The notes under the pieces: model-generated
The model's database searches: none
Told to the model about the DNA's origin: nothing
What the model saw: only the letters and a program-made list of their open reading frames with translations
Translations under genes and position numbers: made by a program
NCBI RefSeq assembly: GCF_018687695.1
Contig: NZ_CP061303.1
Location: forward strand, 1,753,847-1,817,846
Direction of reading: 5' to 3'
Length of the DNA: 64,000 bases
Source of the DNA: Polynucleobacter sp. MG-6-Vaara-E2
GTDB taxonomy: Bacteria > Pseudomonadota > Gammaproteobacteria > Burkholderiales > Burkholderiaceae
Shown: piece after piece, positions 8,322 to 15,970 of the stretch
How the letters are laid out: each line of letters opens with the position of its first letter
Numbering within the stretch: the first letter of the stretch is position 1

Positions 8322-9215
8322 TTAAAGCATTGCTTTTAGCAAGGCTGCCATCTCAGATGGGTTCTTAGTTACCTTGAAACCACACTCTTCCATCACGGCA
8401 AGCTTGGCATCAGCAGTATCAGCACCACCAGAGATCAATGCGCCAGCATGACCCATACGCTTACCAGGAGGCGCAGTTACACCAGCAATAAAGCCGACCA
8501 CTGGTTTCTTCATATTTTCTTTGCACCAACGAGCCGCTTCAGCTTCATCTGGTCCGCCGATTTCACCGATCATGATGACTGCATCAGTCTCTGGATCTTC
8601 GTTGAACATGCGCATCACATCAATATGCTTCAAACCGTTAATTGGGTCACCACCGATACCAACGGCAGTAGATTGACCCAAACCGATTGCTGTCAATTGA
8701 CCAACAGCTTCGTATGTCAGAGTACCTGAGCGGCTAACAACACCAATGCGGCCCTTTTTATGGATATGGCCAGGCATGATGCCGATTTTGATTTCATCAG
8801 GTGTGATGATTCCTGGGCAGTTAGGGCCAAGTAACAAGGTTTTCTTGCCACCTTTAGCTTCTTTTGCCCTCATCTTGTTGCGTACTTCAAGCATGTCTCG
8901 CACAGGAATACCTTCAGTAATACAAATTACGAAATCTAGGTCAGCTTCAACAGCTTCCCAGATCGCTGCAGCAGCACCAGGAGGCGGAACATAGATAACT
9001 GAAGTAGTTGCGCCAGTTTGCTGAGCAGCCTCTTTAACAGTCGCATAAATCGGAATATTAAAAATAGACTCGCCAGCTTTTTTAGGATTTACACCAGCAA
9101 CAAAACAGTTCTTGCCGTTTGCGTATTCTTGACACTTTTCAGTGTGGAATTGACCGGTCTTACCAGTAATACCTTGTGTAATGACTTTGGTGTTTTTATT
9201 GATCAAAATAGACAT
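8322..9215 (-). CDS. sucD: Succinyl-CoA synthetase alpha subunit
   Basis: The alpha subunit binds CoA and carries the phosphohistidine in the TCA step that makes succinate and a nucleoside triphosphate from succinyl-CoA. The 297 residues include the N-terminal ITQGITGKTGQFHTE (CoA-binding fold), GPNCPGIITP, and the active-site histidine region GFIAGVTAPPGKRMGHAGAL (H-A-G-A). Length matches the family. It follows sucC by 15 bases in the standard sucC-sucD order. A terminator lies directly downstream. Confidence 0.98.
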   Translation of the reverse strand: MSILINKNTKVITQGITGKTGQFHTEKCQEYANGKNCFVAGVNPKKAGESIFNIPIYATVKEAAQQTGATTSVIYVPPPGAAAAIWEAVEADLDFVICITEGIPVRDMLEVRNKMRAKEAKGGKKTLLLGPNCPGIITPDEIKIGIMPGHIHKKGRIGVVSRSGTLTYEAVGQLTAIGLGQSTAVGIGGDPINGLKHIDVMRMFNEDPETDAVIMIGEIGGPDEAEAARWCKENMKKPVVGFIAGVTAPPGKRMGHAGALISGGADTADAKLAVMEECGFKVTKNPSEMAALLKAML

Positions 9216-9230
9216 ATTGAAATTCCTGGA

Positions 9231-10400
9231 TTATTTGTTTTTGGCAACAGCAGCAACTACCTTTGTAGCAGCCTCCGCCATTGAATCTGCGCTAATGATT
9301 GGCAAACCAGAGTCCGCAAGAATCTTCTTGCCTAACTCTTCGTTTGTACCCTTCATACGCACAACCAAAGGTACTGTGAGATTAACTGCCTTACATGCAG
9401 TGACCACACCGTCAGCAATCACATCGCAACGCATAATGCCGCCGAAGATGTTGACCAAAATAGCTTCAACGCTCTTGTTCTTAAGCATGATCTTGAATGC
9501 TTCAGTAACCTTCTCTGCTGTAGCGCCACCGCCAACATCCAAGAAGTTTGCAGGCTCACCACCGAACAACTTAATAGTGTCCATGGTTGCCATAGCTAAA
9601 CCAGCACCATTCACCAAACAACCAATGTTGCCATCTAAAGAGATATAAGCAAGATCGAATTTAGAGGCTTCGATTTCGGCAGCATCTTCTTCATCGATAT
9701 CACGATAGGCAACGATTTCAGGATGACGGAATAATGCGTTTGGATCAAAGTTGAACTTCGCATCCAAGGCCTTAATCTTGCCATTACCCTCTAGGATCAA
9801 TGGATTAATTTCAACCAATGAAGCATCGGTATCCCAGTAAGTTTTGTAGAGATTTTTAAATACGTCACGAGCCATTGGAATAGAGGCTTCTGGTACACCA
9901 ATGCCTTTAGCAACAATGTCGCAGTCTGCATCTGTCAAGCCAATCAATGGATCAACAAATACTTTGATAATTTTTTCTGGATGGGATTCTGCAACTTCCT
10001 CGATATCCATACCGCCTTCGCTTGAGGCCATGATCACATTCTTTTGTGTTGCACGGTCTGTAACGATGCTGAAGTAGTACTCTTTTTTAATGTCTGCGCC
10101 GTCTTCAATCAAAAGGCGATTTACTTTTTGACCTTCTGGTCCAGTTTGATGAGTCTTGAGTTGCATGCCTAAGATTTCAGAAGCATATTTCTTCACGTCG
10201 TCCATGCTTCGCGCCAACTTCACGCCACCACCTTTACCGCGACCACCAGCATGAATCTGTGCCTTTACAACCCATACTGGGCCGCCAAGCTTTTCAGCAG
10301 CTTTCACTGCCTCATCAACACTAAATGCAGGAATGCCGTTTGGAACAGGCACATTAAATTGGCGCAGAAGTTCTTTGCCTTGGTACTCGTGAATTTTCAT
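9231..10400 (-). CDS. sucC: Succinyl-CoA synthetase beta subunit
   Basis: The beta subunit has an ATP-grasp domain and the nucleotide and succinate sites of the TCA-cycle enzyme. The 389 residues begin MKIHEYQGKELLRQFNVPVP. They contain the ATP-grasp loop AGGRGKGGGVK (about 52-62), the metal-binding LVEINPLI, and the C-terminal domain motif GGIMRCDVIADGV. It is the promoter-proximal gene of sucCD and lies 188 bases from recX, which is read in the same direction. That gap presumably holds the sucCD promoter, though I cannot place it with confidence. Confidence 0.98.
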   Translation of the reverse strand: MKIHEYQGKELLRQFNVPVPNGIPAFSVDEAVKAAEKLGGPVWVVKAQIHAGGRGKGGGVKLARSMDDVKKYASEILGMQLKTHQTGPEGQKVNRLLIEDGADIKKEYYFSIVTDRATQKNVIMASSEGGMDIEEVAESHPEKIIKVFVDPLIGLTDADCDIVAKGIGVPEASIPMARDVFKNLYKTYWDTDASLVEINPLILEGNGKIKALDAKFNFDPNALFRHPEIVAYRDIDEEDAAEIEASKFDLAYISLDGNIGCLVNGAGLAMATMDTIKLFGGEPANFLDVGGGATAEKVTEAFKIMLKNKSVEAILVNIFGGIMRCDVIADGVVTACKAVNLTVPLVVRMKGTNEELGKKILADSGLPIISADSMAEAATKVVAAVAKNK

Positions 10401-10588
10401 AATTACTCCGAAACGGTATCTTTTTTAGCAAGCAATGAGGATTAGTTAAACCGATGTTGCCTTGATCCCATACTTACCCTGGAAGTAGCTAAATTAGCTA
10501 AATTTGAATAAATGCGAACGGCTTGACCGACTACCTAAGTCTATCATGTTGCAATGCCGCAAATGGCATTTCTAGATCCGTAATTGCC

Positions 10589-11107
10589 CTAATCCGGGCT
10601 CTGGCCGCCAATGATTTTAGCGACCACATCCGAGCTAAATCCTTTGGATGCTAAGAAGCGATATTGCCTCGCGCGCTCCTTTTGGTCTTGGGCTTTCTGT
10701 CCATATCTTCTTGACCAAAGATCGTAGGCCCTCTGAAATTCAGTCTCCTTGAGGGCGCCAAGCAGCTTGGCAGATTGCTTAGAGTCTACCCCCGCCCTCT
10801 CGAGCTCATCAGCTATTTTCCGAGCGCCATAGCGATCGCTACGCCGACGCACCAAAGCTTCAGAAAATCGCTCATCTGAGAGCCAACCCCGCGCCTCAAA
10901 ATCATCCAGCACTGCCTCAATACCCAGGGTAGTCGCATGCTGAGTTTGCCCTTCCTGCTGAGCCCCAAGCTTGGCCCACCGAGCCTCTGACTCAGCTAAC
11001 TTGGAGGCTAAAGTCTTGCGACTATATTCTCGGAGCGATAAAAGACGCAAAGCCCGAGCTTTGAGACTCGGGCTTTGTTTTGGTTTCTTGCTACCTAATT
11101 CTGACAT
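10589..11107 (-). CDS. recX: Regulatory protein RecX
   Basis: RecX binds RecA filaments and limits their growth and activity. The 172 residues start MSELGSKKP and show the helical three-repeat RecX pattern: LRLLSLREYSRKTLASKL, then VLDDFEARGWLSDERFSEALVRRR, then the C-terminal FLASKGFSSDVVAKII. It begins 17 bases after recA on the same strand. A perfect 10-bp hairpin (11049-11076) falls inside its first 20 codons and could limit read-through from recA, as seen between recA and recX in other proteobacteria. The Arg/Ser-rich N-terminus is variable, so a slightly later start is possible. Confidence 0.92.
   Translation of the reverse strand: MSELGSKKPKQSPSLKARALRLLSLREYSRKTLASKLAESEARWAKLGAQQEGQTQHATTLGIEAVLDDFEARGWLSDERFSEALVRRRSDRYGARKIADELERAGVDSKQSAKLLGALKETEFQRAYDLWSRRYGQKAQDQKERARQYRFLASKGFSSDVVAKIIGGQSPD
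11049..11076 (-). promoter_or_regulatory. Hairpin in early recX, possible attenuator
   Basis: AAAGCCCGAG (11049-11058) and CTCGGGCTTT (11067-11076) form a perfect 10-bp GC-rich stem with an 8-base loop, inside codons of recX. On the minus-strand RNA a weak T-rich stretch follows (TTTGCGTCTTTT). It could reduce transcription from recA into recX. The stem is seen; termination activity is inferred. Confidence 0.55.
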
Positions 11108-11124
11108 TGAGTTATTCGATGTGC

Positions 11125-12216
11125 TTATTCGACTTCCTCTTCCTCACTCAGAACATCAGTGACTACTGCAGAGCCAACCTTAACGCCTAGCTTCTCACGA
11201 ATTTTGGCTTCAATATCTTTAGCGATTGCGGGATTCTCTTTCAAGAAATCGCGTACATTGTCTTTACCTTGACCAATGCGATCGCCGTTGTAGCTATACC
11301 AAGACCCTGACTTTTCAACGATATCGGCCTCAACACCCATGTCAATGATCTCACCCTCTCTTGAAATGCCAGCGCCATACATGATGTCAAAAATAGCTTC
11401 ACGAAATGGAGGAGAAACTTTATTCTTCACAACCTTCACACGAGTTTCGTTACCAACAACCTCATCACCTTTTTTGATGCTACCGATACGACGAATATCC
11501 AAACGCATAGAAGCGTAGAACTTCAGCGCATTACCACCAGTAGTGGTCTCTGGAGAACCAAACATCACGCCAATCTTCATACGAATTTGATTAATAAAAA
11601 TCACGGTGGTGTTGGTACGCTTGATAGCGCCAGTCAATTTACGCAAAGCTTGACTCATCAAACGAGCCTGTAAGCCTGGCAATGAATCACCCATGTCGCC
11701 TTCAATCTCAGCCTTTGGAACCAGCGCCGCAACAGAGTCAATAACGATTAAATCAATTGATCCGGAGCGCACCAAGGCATCAGCAATCTCTAATGCCTGC
11801 TCGCCAGTGTCTGGCTGAGAAATCAATAAATTATTTACGTCTACGCCCAAGCGTGATGCGTACTGAACATCTAAAGCGTGCTCAGCGTCAATAAATGCGC
11901 AAGTGCCACCGAGCTTTTGCATTTCAGCAATAGCATGCAACGTTAAAGTCGTTTTACCAGATGATTCTGGGCCGTAGATTTCTATGACGCGACCACGTGC
12001 TAGACCACCAACACCCAGAGCGATATCCAAGCCAAGTGATCCACTTGATACCACTTGAATATCTTGACTGATTTCAGCATCACCCAATCGCATGATCGAG
12101 CCTTTGCCAAATTGCTTTTCAATTTGCGCTAAGGCAGCTGTTAGTGCTTTTTGTTTGTCTCCACTCATTCCCTCAAATTCTGATGAGGCTGATTTTCTTT
12201 TGTCATCCAAGGCCAT
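11125..12216 (-). CDS. recA: Recombinase RecA
   Basis: DNA strand-exchange ATPase and SOS co-protease. The 363 residues carry Walker A GPESSGKT at 82-89, Walker B in LIVIDSVAAL, DNA-binding loop wording in GDSLPGLQARLMSQALRK, and IFINQIRMKIGVMFGSPE (L2 side). The C-terminus is acidic (LSEEEEVE), typical of RecA. Start MALDDKRKSA at 12216. A LexA box overlaps its -10 element at 12290-12305, so it is under SOS control. recX follows after 17 bases. Confidence 0.99.
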   Translation of the reverse strand: MALDDKRKSASSEFEGMSGDKQKALTAALAQIEKQFGKGSIMRLGDAEISQDIQVVSSGSLGLDIALGVGGLARGRVIEIYGPESSGKTTLTLHAIAEMQKLGGTCAFIDAEHALDVQYASRLGVDVNNLLISQPDTGEQALEIADALVRSGSIDLIVIDSVAALVPKAEIEGDMGDSLPGLQARLMSQALRKLTGAIKRTNTTVIFINQIRMKIGVMFGSPETTTGGNALKFYASMRLDIRRIGSIKKGDEVVGNETRVKVVKNKVSPPFREAIFDIMYGAGISREGEIIDMGVEADIVEKSGSWYSYNGDRIGQGKDNVRDFLKENPAIAKDIEAKIREKLGVKVGSAVVTDVLSEEEEVE

Positions 12217-12288
12217 TTTTGTTCCCTTTTCGCTTTGTATTGGGGCTTTTTCCCGAAGTTTTATCTACTGTCTAACAACTTAGGACTT

Positions 12289-12317
12289 ACTGTATATAAA
12301 AACAGTATTCTTTGCAA
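12289..12317 (-). promoter_or_regulatory. recA promoter with LexA (SOS) box
   Basis: A 16-base match to the LexA operator, CTGTATATAAAAACAG, sits at 12290-12305 (CTGT-N8-ACAG). On the minus strand it overlaps the -10 hexamer TACAGT (12289-12294) of a promoter whose -35 is TTGCAA (12312-12317), with a 17-base spacer. It is about 75 bases upstream of the recA start. Box and promoter geometry are seen directly; LexA binding is established for such sites. Confidence 0.93.
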
Positions 12318-12335
12318 GCGACTTTTTCAAGGAAT

Positions 12336-12869
12336 TTACAGATTTTTTACTAATCCTTGTTCGAGAGGGGTTCGATCCCAATAGAAAAACAAGGGTATAG
12401 CCACAGCCCAAACGATCCCAACGAGGATAAAACCGATAGTCTGCCCGCCTGGACCCCAACCTCCAGCCCCCATCCGAATGCCAGCCTCATAGGACATTGG
12501 GCCACAAATCCCCCCTAATATGGCCCCCAGGATTGGCCTGCCACGCAACCAGGACAAAGATCCATTGATGGTGGTGGCTACTAAAACCCATAGAACCCAC
12601 ATCCAAACTGGGGATAGGTAGCTTAAGGGCCAAGAATCTTGAAAATCTAAGTAACCCAGATGAACAATTAGGGTATCAGCCAGGATTCCATAAATAAGCG
12701 CCCTGCTTAATAAACGGAATGACTCCCTGGGCTCATCTAGGCGCCATATATGAAAGGCAATGTAGCCCAACGTTCCCAGAACCGCCCAGAACACTTGCTT
12801 GTTAGCAGCGCCCAACACACAAGCAAACCAACCTAGCTGGAAAAAGACAAAATTCCAAAATTTAGCCAT
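12336..12869 (-). CDS. DUF2878 family inner-membrane protein
   Basis: The 177-residue membrane protein has about five or six hydrophobic segments. The wording FWNFVFFQLGWFACVLGAA at the N-terminus and ATTINGSLSWLRGRPILGAILGG later fits DUF2878, a family of unknown function. I chose the ATG at 12869 (MAKFWNF). The longer in-frame start at 12905 lies inside the terminator hairpin of the upstream tRNA gene and gives a non-conserved extension. It lies between tRNA-Met and recA on the same strand. Confidence 0.75.
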   Translation of the reverse strand: MAKFWNFVFFQLGWFACVLGAANKQVFWAVLGTLGYIAFHIWRLDEPRESFRLLSRALIYGILADTLIVHLGYLDFQDSWPLSYLSPVWMWVLWVLVATTINGSLSWLRGRPILGAILGGICGPMSYEAGIRMGAGGWGPGGQTIGFILVGIVWAVAIPLFFYWDRTPLEQGLVKNL

Positions 12870-12894
12870 ATCGGAAGATTCTACTGAGCCTAAG

Positions 12895-12926
12895 AAAAAG
12901 GCCACTGCCGATGGGCAATGGCCTTT
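12895..12926 (-). terminator. Intrinsic terminator after tRNA-Met
   Basis: On the minus strand AAAGGCCATTGCC pairs with GGCAGTGGCCTTT (one T-G pair) around a 4-base loop and ends in a T5 run. It starts 6 bases after the tRNA 3' CCA and is well placed to end the tRNA transcript. Confidence 0.88.
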
Positions 12927-12931
12927 AGATT

Positions 12932-13008
12932 TGGTGGCGAATCAGGGATTTGAACCCCGGACCTGCGGATTATGATTCCGTCGCTCTAACCAGCTGAGCT
13001 AATTCGCC
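12932..13008 (-). tRNA. tRNA-Met (anticodon CAT)
   Basis: A full 77-base cloverleaf on the minus strand. The acceptor stem is GGCGAAT/ATTCGCC, the D-arm is GCTC...GAGC, and the anticodon loop ATCATAA gives CAT. The T-arm is GGG-TTCAAAT-CCC, and CCA is encoded at the 3' end. The first acceptor pair G-C and overall sequence fit elongator tRNA-Met rather than the initiator. A tRNA-Ile with a lysidine-modified CAT is the remaining alternative. A terminator follows directly. Confidence 0.95.
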
Positions 13009-13076
13009 GAAGGTGTGATTGTAGCAAATCTACCCCATTCTGTAATGGCTCAACCCAGAAACCGTAATATAGATAC

Positions 13077-13397
13077 ATGAAAAATCAACTGCGAAAAGTA
13101 CTGATTTGGTTAGCCTTAGGCACTTTTTTACCCCAGAGCGCATTTGCAGCACAAATCTTTATCACTAACTACCCATCGGAAGCCAATGCCAAGGTCTTTG
13201 TTACCAAGTACCCATCCGAGGCAAATTGCATTGTTTATGAAACCCAATACTCCAGCGATAACGAGCCAGGAGTTTGGTTTTATACAAAATATAAAAGTGA
13301 TGCTCGAGCTACGATCTACTACACCCAATACAAATCCGATGCTGATCTTGTGGTGTATTTCACGAAGTACAAAAGCGATGCTCGTTGTCGCTACTAA
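13077..13397 (+). CDS. Exported tandem-repeat protein (DUF6150-like)
   Basis: The 106-residue protein has a signal peptide of about 24 residues (ending PQSAFA-A). Nearly the whole mature part is six tandem units of 13-14 residues of the form x-hydrophobic-x-aromatic-x-T-x-Y-x-S-D-A. Units include KVFVTKYPSEANC, TIYYTQYKSDADL and VVYFTKYKSDARC. This pattern matches my memory of DUF6150. The alternating residues suggest a stacked beta structure. Three cysteines occur: two at repeat ends, one in the third repeat region absent from others. Function is unknown. The MOSC gene follows after 15 bases. Confidence 0.8.
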   Translation: MKNQLRKVLIWLALGTFLPQSAFAAQIFITNYPSEANAKVFVTKYPSEANCIVYETQYSSDNEPGVWFYTKYKSDARATIYYTQYKSDADLVVYFTKYKSDARCRY

Positions 13398-13412
13398 TTT
13401 AGCATTTAACAC

Positions 13413-14024
13413 ATGAAGCTCATCTCCATTTCCTCAGGAAAGGTTCTGCCTTTATTTGGCAATCATCACCCCAATTACCAATCCGTGGCATCAGCAATTC
13501 ACAAGAAGAGCATGAGTAATTTACAAAATCCTAAAGCAGTGGAAATTAATCATCTTGGAGTTGTGGGAGATGAACAGGCCGACTTAAGTGTGCACGGTGG
13601 CATTGAAAAAGCAATTTATGTTTATCCATCAGAGCACTACGCGTTCTGGAATGAGCTACTCGCACGCGAAACCAAAAAGCACTCATCACTTGAATATGGG
13701 GCTATTGGTGAAAACTTCACAATTGAAGGTCTTTTAGAAACAGATGTGTTTGTTGGTGACCAACTACTGATTGGTGAGCTTGAGTTTTCTGTTGTCAAAT
13801 TAAGAGAGCCTTGTTTTAAATTCAATGCTGCTTTAGGCTACAAGGGAGCCAGCAAGGCTATGCTCCAATCGGGCTTTAGTGGTTGGTACTTACGCGTACT
13901 CAAAACAGGCTCTTTGTCAGCAGGCGCTAGTATCACTCTAATTCCAGGCCCCAGAAATATTTCGATTGCCGCACAAAATAAAACCCTCTTAAATCGTCGG
14001 AATCAAAAAGATTTGTGGGAATAA
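13413..14024 (+). CDS. MOSC domain protein (YiiM-like)
   Basis: MOSC domains are related to the C-terminal domain of molybdenum cofactor sulfurase and bind molybdopterin in enzymes that reduce N-hydroxylated compounds (YiiM, YcbX, mARC). The 203 residues contain the motif DLSVHGGIEKAIYVYPSEHY (about 57-76), and the conserved cysteine in VKLREPCFKFN near residue 137 is the likely Mo ligand. Length fits YiiM. The link to molybdenum metabolism is family knowledge. It ends in a bidirectional terminator shared with the convergent MFS gene. Confidence 0.88.
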   Translation: MKLISISSGKVLPLFGNHHPNYQSVASAIHKKSMSNLQNPKAVEINHLGVVGDEQADLSVHGGIEKAIYVYPSEHYAFWNELLARETKKHSSLEYGAIGENFTIEGLLETDVFVGDQLLIGELEFSVVKLREPCFKFNAALGYKGASKAMLQSGFSGWYLRVLKTGSLSAGASITLIPGPRNISIAAQNKTLLNRRNQKDLWE

Positions 14025-14052
14025 AAAACCCGATCATTTCTGATCGGGTTTT
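14025..14052. terminator. Bidirectional terminator between MOSC and MFS genes
   Basis: AAAACCCGATCA pairs with TGATCGGGTTTT around a TTTC loop. TTTT ends the plus-strand copy and T6 ends the minus-strand copy. It separates two convergent genes, the MOSC gene ending at 14024 and the MFS gene ending at 14077. Confidence 0.9.
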
Positions 14053-14076
14053 GAATTTACTGCAGACTAAAAAATC

Positions 14077-15747
14077 TTAGTCACGTGCATAGATATCTAC
14101 ATCCTTGGTTTCACGTACAAACAATGTGCCGATTACTAAAGTAACCGCAGCAACGATAATTGGATACCAGAGGCCATAGTAAATATTGCCGTTTTGCGCA
14201 ACCAGGGCAAAGGAGATCGTTGGCAACAAGCCGCCGAACCAACCGTTACCAATATGGTATGGCAATGACATAGAGGTGTAGCGAATTCGGGTTGGGAACA
14301 TCTCAACCAACATCGCAGCGATTGGACCATAAACCATGGTTACCAAGATCACTAAGTAAACCAATAAGAGCAATACAGCAACATAGTTAATTTGTGCTGA
14401 ATCAGCTTTTGCTGGGTAACCTTCTTTGTTCAAAGCGTCGCGGATTGCTTTCTTAAATTCAGCATCTTTTGCTTTCGCTTCAGCAGGATCTAGGCCCTTA
14501 GCGGTGTAGCCCGGAATCTCTACATCACCAATTTTCACTACAGCAACAGTGCCAGCAGGAGCTGGGATAGTGCTGTAGCTAGCAGAGTTAGATGCCATCA
14601 CTTGTTTTGCAATATCGCAAGAGCTTGTGAATTTGGCAGTACCTGTTGGGTTGAACTGGAAAGTACATTCATTTACATCAGCAGTGATTGTTGCTGGCGC
14701 TGTTGCCATTGCTTTTTCTAGCGCTGGGTTAGCGTAGTGAGTCAAGGCATTGAACACAGAAACTGGGGTGTTAGGGATGTAAGTAATTACAGCCAATAAC
14801 AAGCCACCCATGATGATCACTTTACGGCCGATCTTGTCTGACAAGCTACCGAACACCACGAAGAATGGTGTGCCGATTACCAATGAAGCAGCAATCAATA
14901 AGTTCGCAGTCTTTGGATCTACCTTTAATACTTGTGTCAGATAGAACAGAGCGTAGAACTGACCTGTATACCAAACCACTGCTTGACCTGCTACCAGACC
15001 AAACAATGCCAAGATCACAATCTTCAAATTCTTCCATTGACCAAATGACTCAGTCAAAGGTGCTTTAGACAATTTACCTTCTTCTTTCATCTTCTTGAAA
15101 GCTGGTGACTCATTCATGGACAAGCGAATCCATACAGAGATCGCCAACAATGCGATAGAAACGATGAAAGGAATGCGCCAGCCCCAAACGTCAAAGTCTG
15201 GACCAGTGAATTCACGTGTGAACAAAATCACGAGCAAGGAAAGGAACAAGCCCAAAGTAGCAGTTGTTTGGATCCAAGCCGTGTAAGCACCACGACGACC
15301 ATTCGGAGCATGTTCTGCAACATAAGTAGCAGCACCGCCGTACTCACCACCCAAAGCCAAACCTTGAAGCATACGTAATGCGATCAAAATGACTGGAGCG
15401 GCAACACCGATCGTTGCGTAGTTAGGCAGAATGCCTACGATAAAGGTTGCGCCACCCATTAATAGGATGGTGACCAAGAAGGTGTATTTACGACCAATCA
15501 AATCGCCTAAGCGACCAAACACCAACGCGCCAAATGGACGCACGATGAAACCGGCGGCAAACGCTAACAACGCAAAAATGAAGGCAGAGCCTGCATCTAA
15601 GCCTGAAAAGAATTGCTTAGCAATAATTGCGGCAAGTGAACCGTAAAGATAAAAGTCGTACCACTCAAAAACCGTACCCAAGGAGGAAGCAAAAATAACT
15701 TTGCGCTCTTCAGCGGTCATTGGGGCTGCTTTAATTGATGTTGACAT
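14077..15747 (-). CDS. MFS transporter, metabolite:H+ symporter type, with large periplasmic insert
   Basis: The 556-residue carrier begins with the MHS-subfamily signature SSLGTVFEWYDFYLYG (21-36). It carries the loop motif GRLGDLIGRKYT after TM2 (78-89), repeated as GSLSDKIGRKV (300-310) after TM8. Twelve membrane spans are visible. Between TM9 (about 308-325) and TM10 (about 454-476) lies a hydrophilic insert of about 125 residues predicted to face the periplasm. It has two cysteines (C361, C377) that could form a disulfide. Relatives carry organic acids, shikimate or proline/betaine with protons; the substrate is unknown. It is convergent with MOSC and lies 223 bases from the divergent gene at 15971. 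Confidence 0.9.
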   Translation of the reverse strand: MSTSIKAAPMTAEERKVIFASSLGTVFEWYDFYLYGSLAAIIAKQFFSGLDAGSAFIFALLAFAAGFIVRPFGALVFGRLGDLIGRKYTFLVTILLMGGATFIVGILPNYATIGVAAPVILIALRMLQGLALGGEYGGAATYVAEHAPNGRRGAYTAWIQTTATLGLFLSLLVILFTREFTGPDFDVWGWRIPFIVSIALLAISVWIRLSMNESPAFKKMKEEGKLSKAPLTESFGQWKNLKIVILALFGLVAGQAVVWYTGQFYALFYLTQVLKVDPKTANLLIAASLVIGTPFFVVFGSLSDKIGRKVIIMGGLLLAVITYIPNTPVSVFNALTHYANPALEKAMATAPATITADVNECTFQFNPTGTAKFTSSCDIAKQVMASNSASYSTIPAPAGTVAVVKIGDVEIPGYTAKGLDPAEAKAKDAEFKKAIRDALNKEGYPAKADSAQINYVAVLLLLVYLVILVTMVYGPIAAMLVEMFPTRIRYTSMSLPYHIGNGWFGGLLPTISFALVAQNGNIYYGLWYPIIVAAVTLVIGTLFVRETKDVDIYARD

Positions 15748-15970
15748 CAGTAGCTCCTAACTATTTTTATTGAAGTAAAAAACAACGAATCGATTATGCT
15801 TTGAAAAAAACCAAAGAAATCCGCTAGTTAGGGTAACTCCCCATCAATTAGGATCGGGGTTTTCCCGAGAAACCCAGCGAGAAGATGCTATAACGCAACA
15901 AGAGTTAGCCTGATGTCTAATAAAAAATTCAAGCAATGAAGTAGTGCACTGTTTAAGGGGCAAAATAACC

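Noticed and set aside
9181..9648. 155-residue open frame on the plus strand across sucC and sucD
   Set aside because: Antisense shadow of two highly conserved genes; no family resemblance and no ribosome site.
12870..12905. Twelve-residue N-terminal extension of the DUF2878 protein
   Set aside because: The extension lies in the terminator of the tRNA gene and begins before the conserved domain; ATG 12869 is preferred.
13155..13397. Possible CRISPR-like repeat array
   Set aside because: Repeats are about 39-42 bases, are imperfect, have no spacers of constant length, and follow codon phase in the DUF6150-like gene.
13128..13416. Two further open frames (94 residues on minus, 90 on plus) across the repeat gene
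   Set aside because: They exist because the repeat period keeps other frames open. They lack ribosome sites, and the frame with signal peptide and repeat units is clearly the real one.
15830..15870. CCCC...GGGG stem followed by TTTT in the MFS/GGT intergenic region
   Set aside because: The arms pair only with a bulge and no plus-strand gene ends upstream, so terminator function is not supported.
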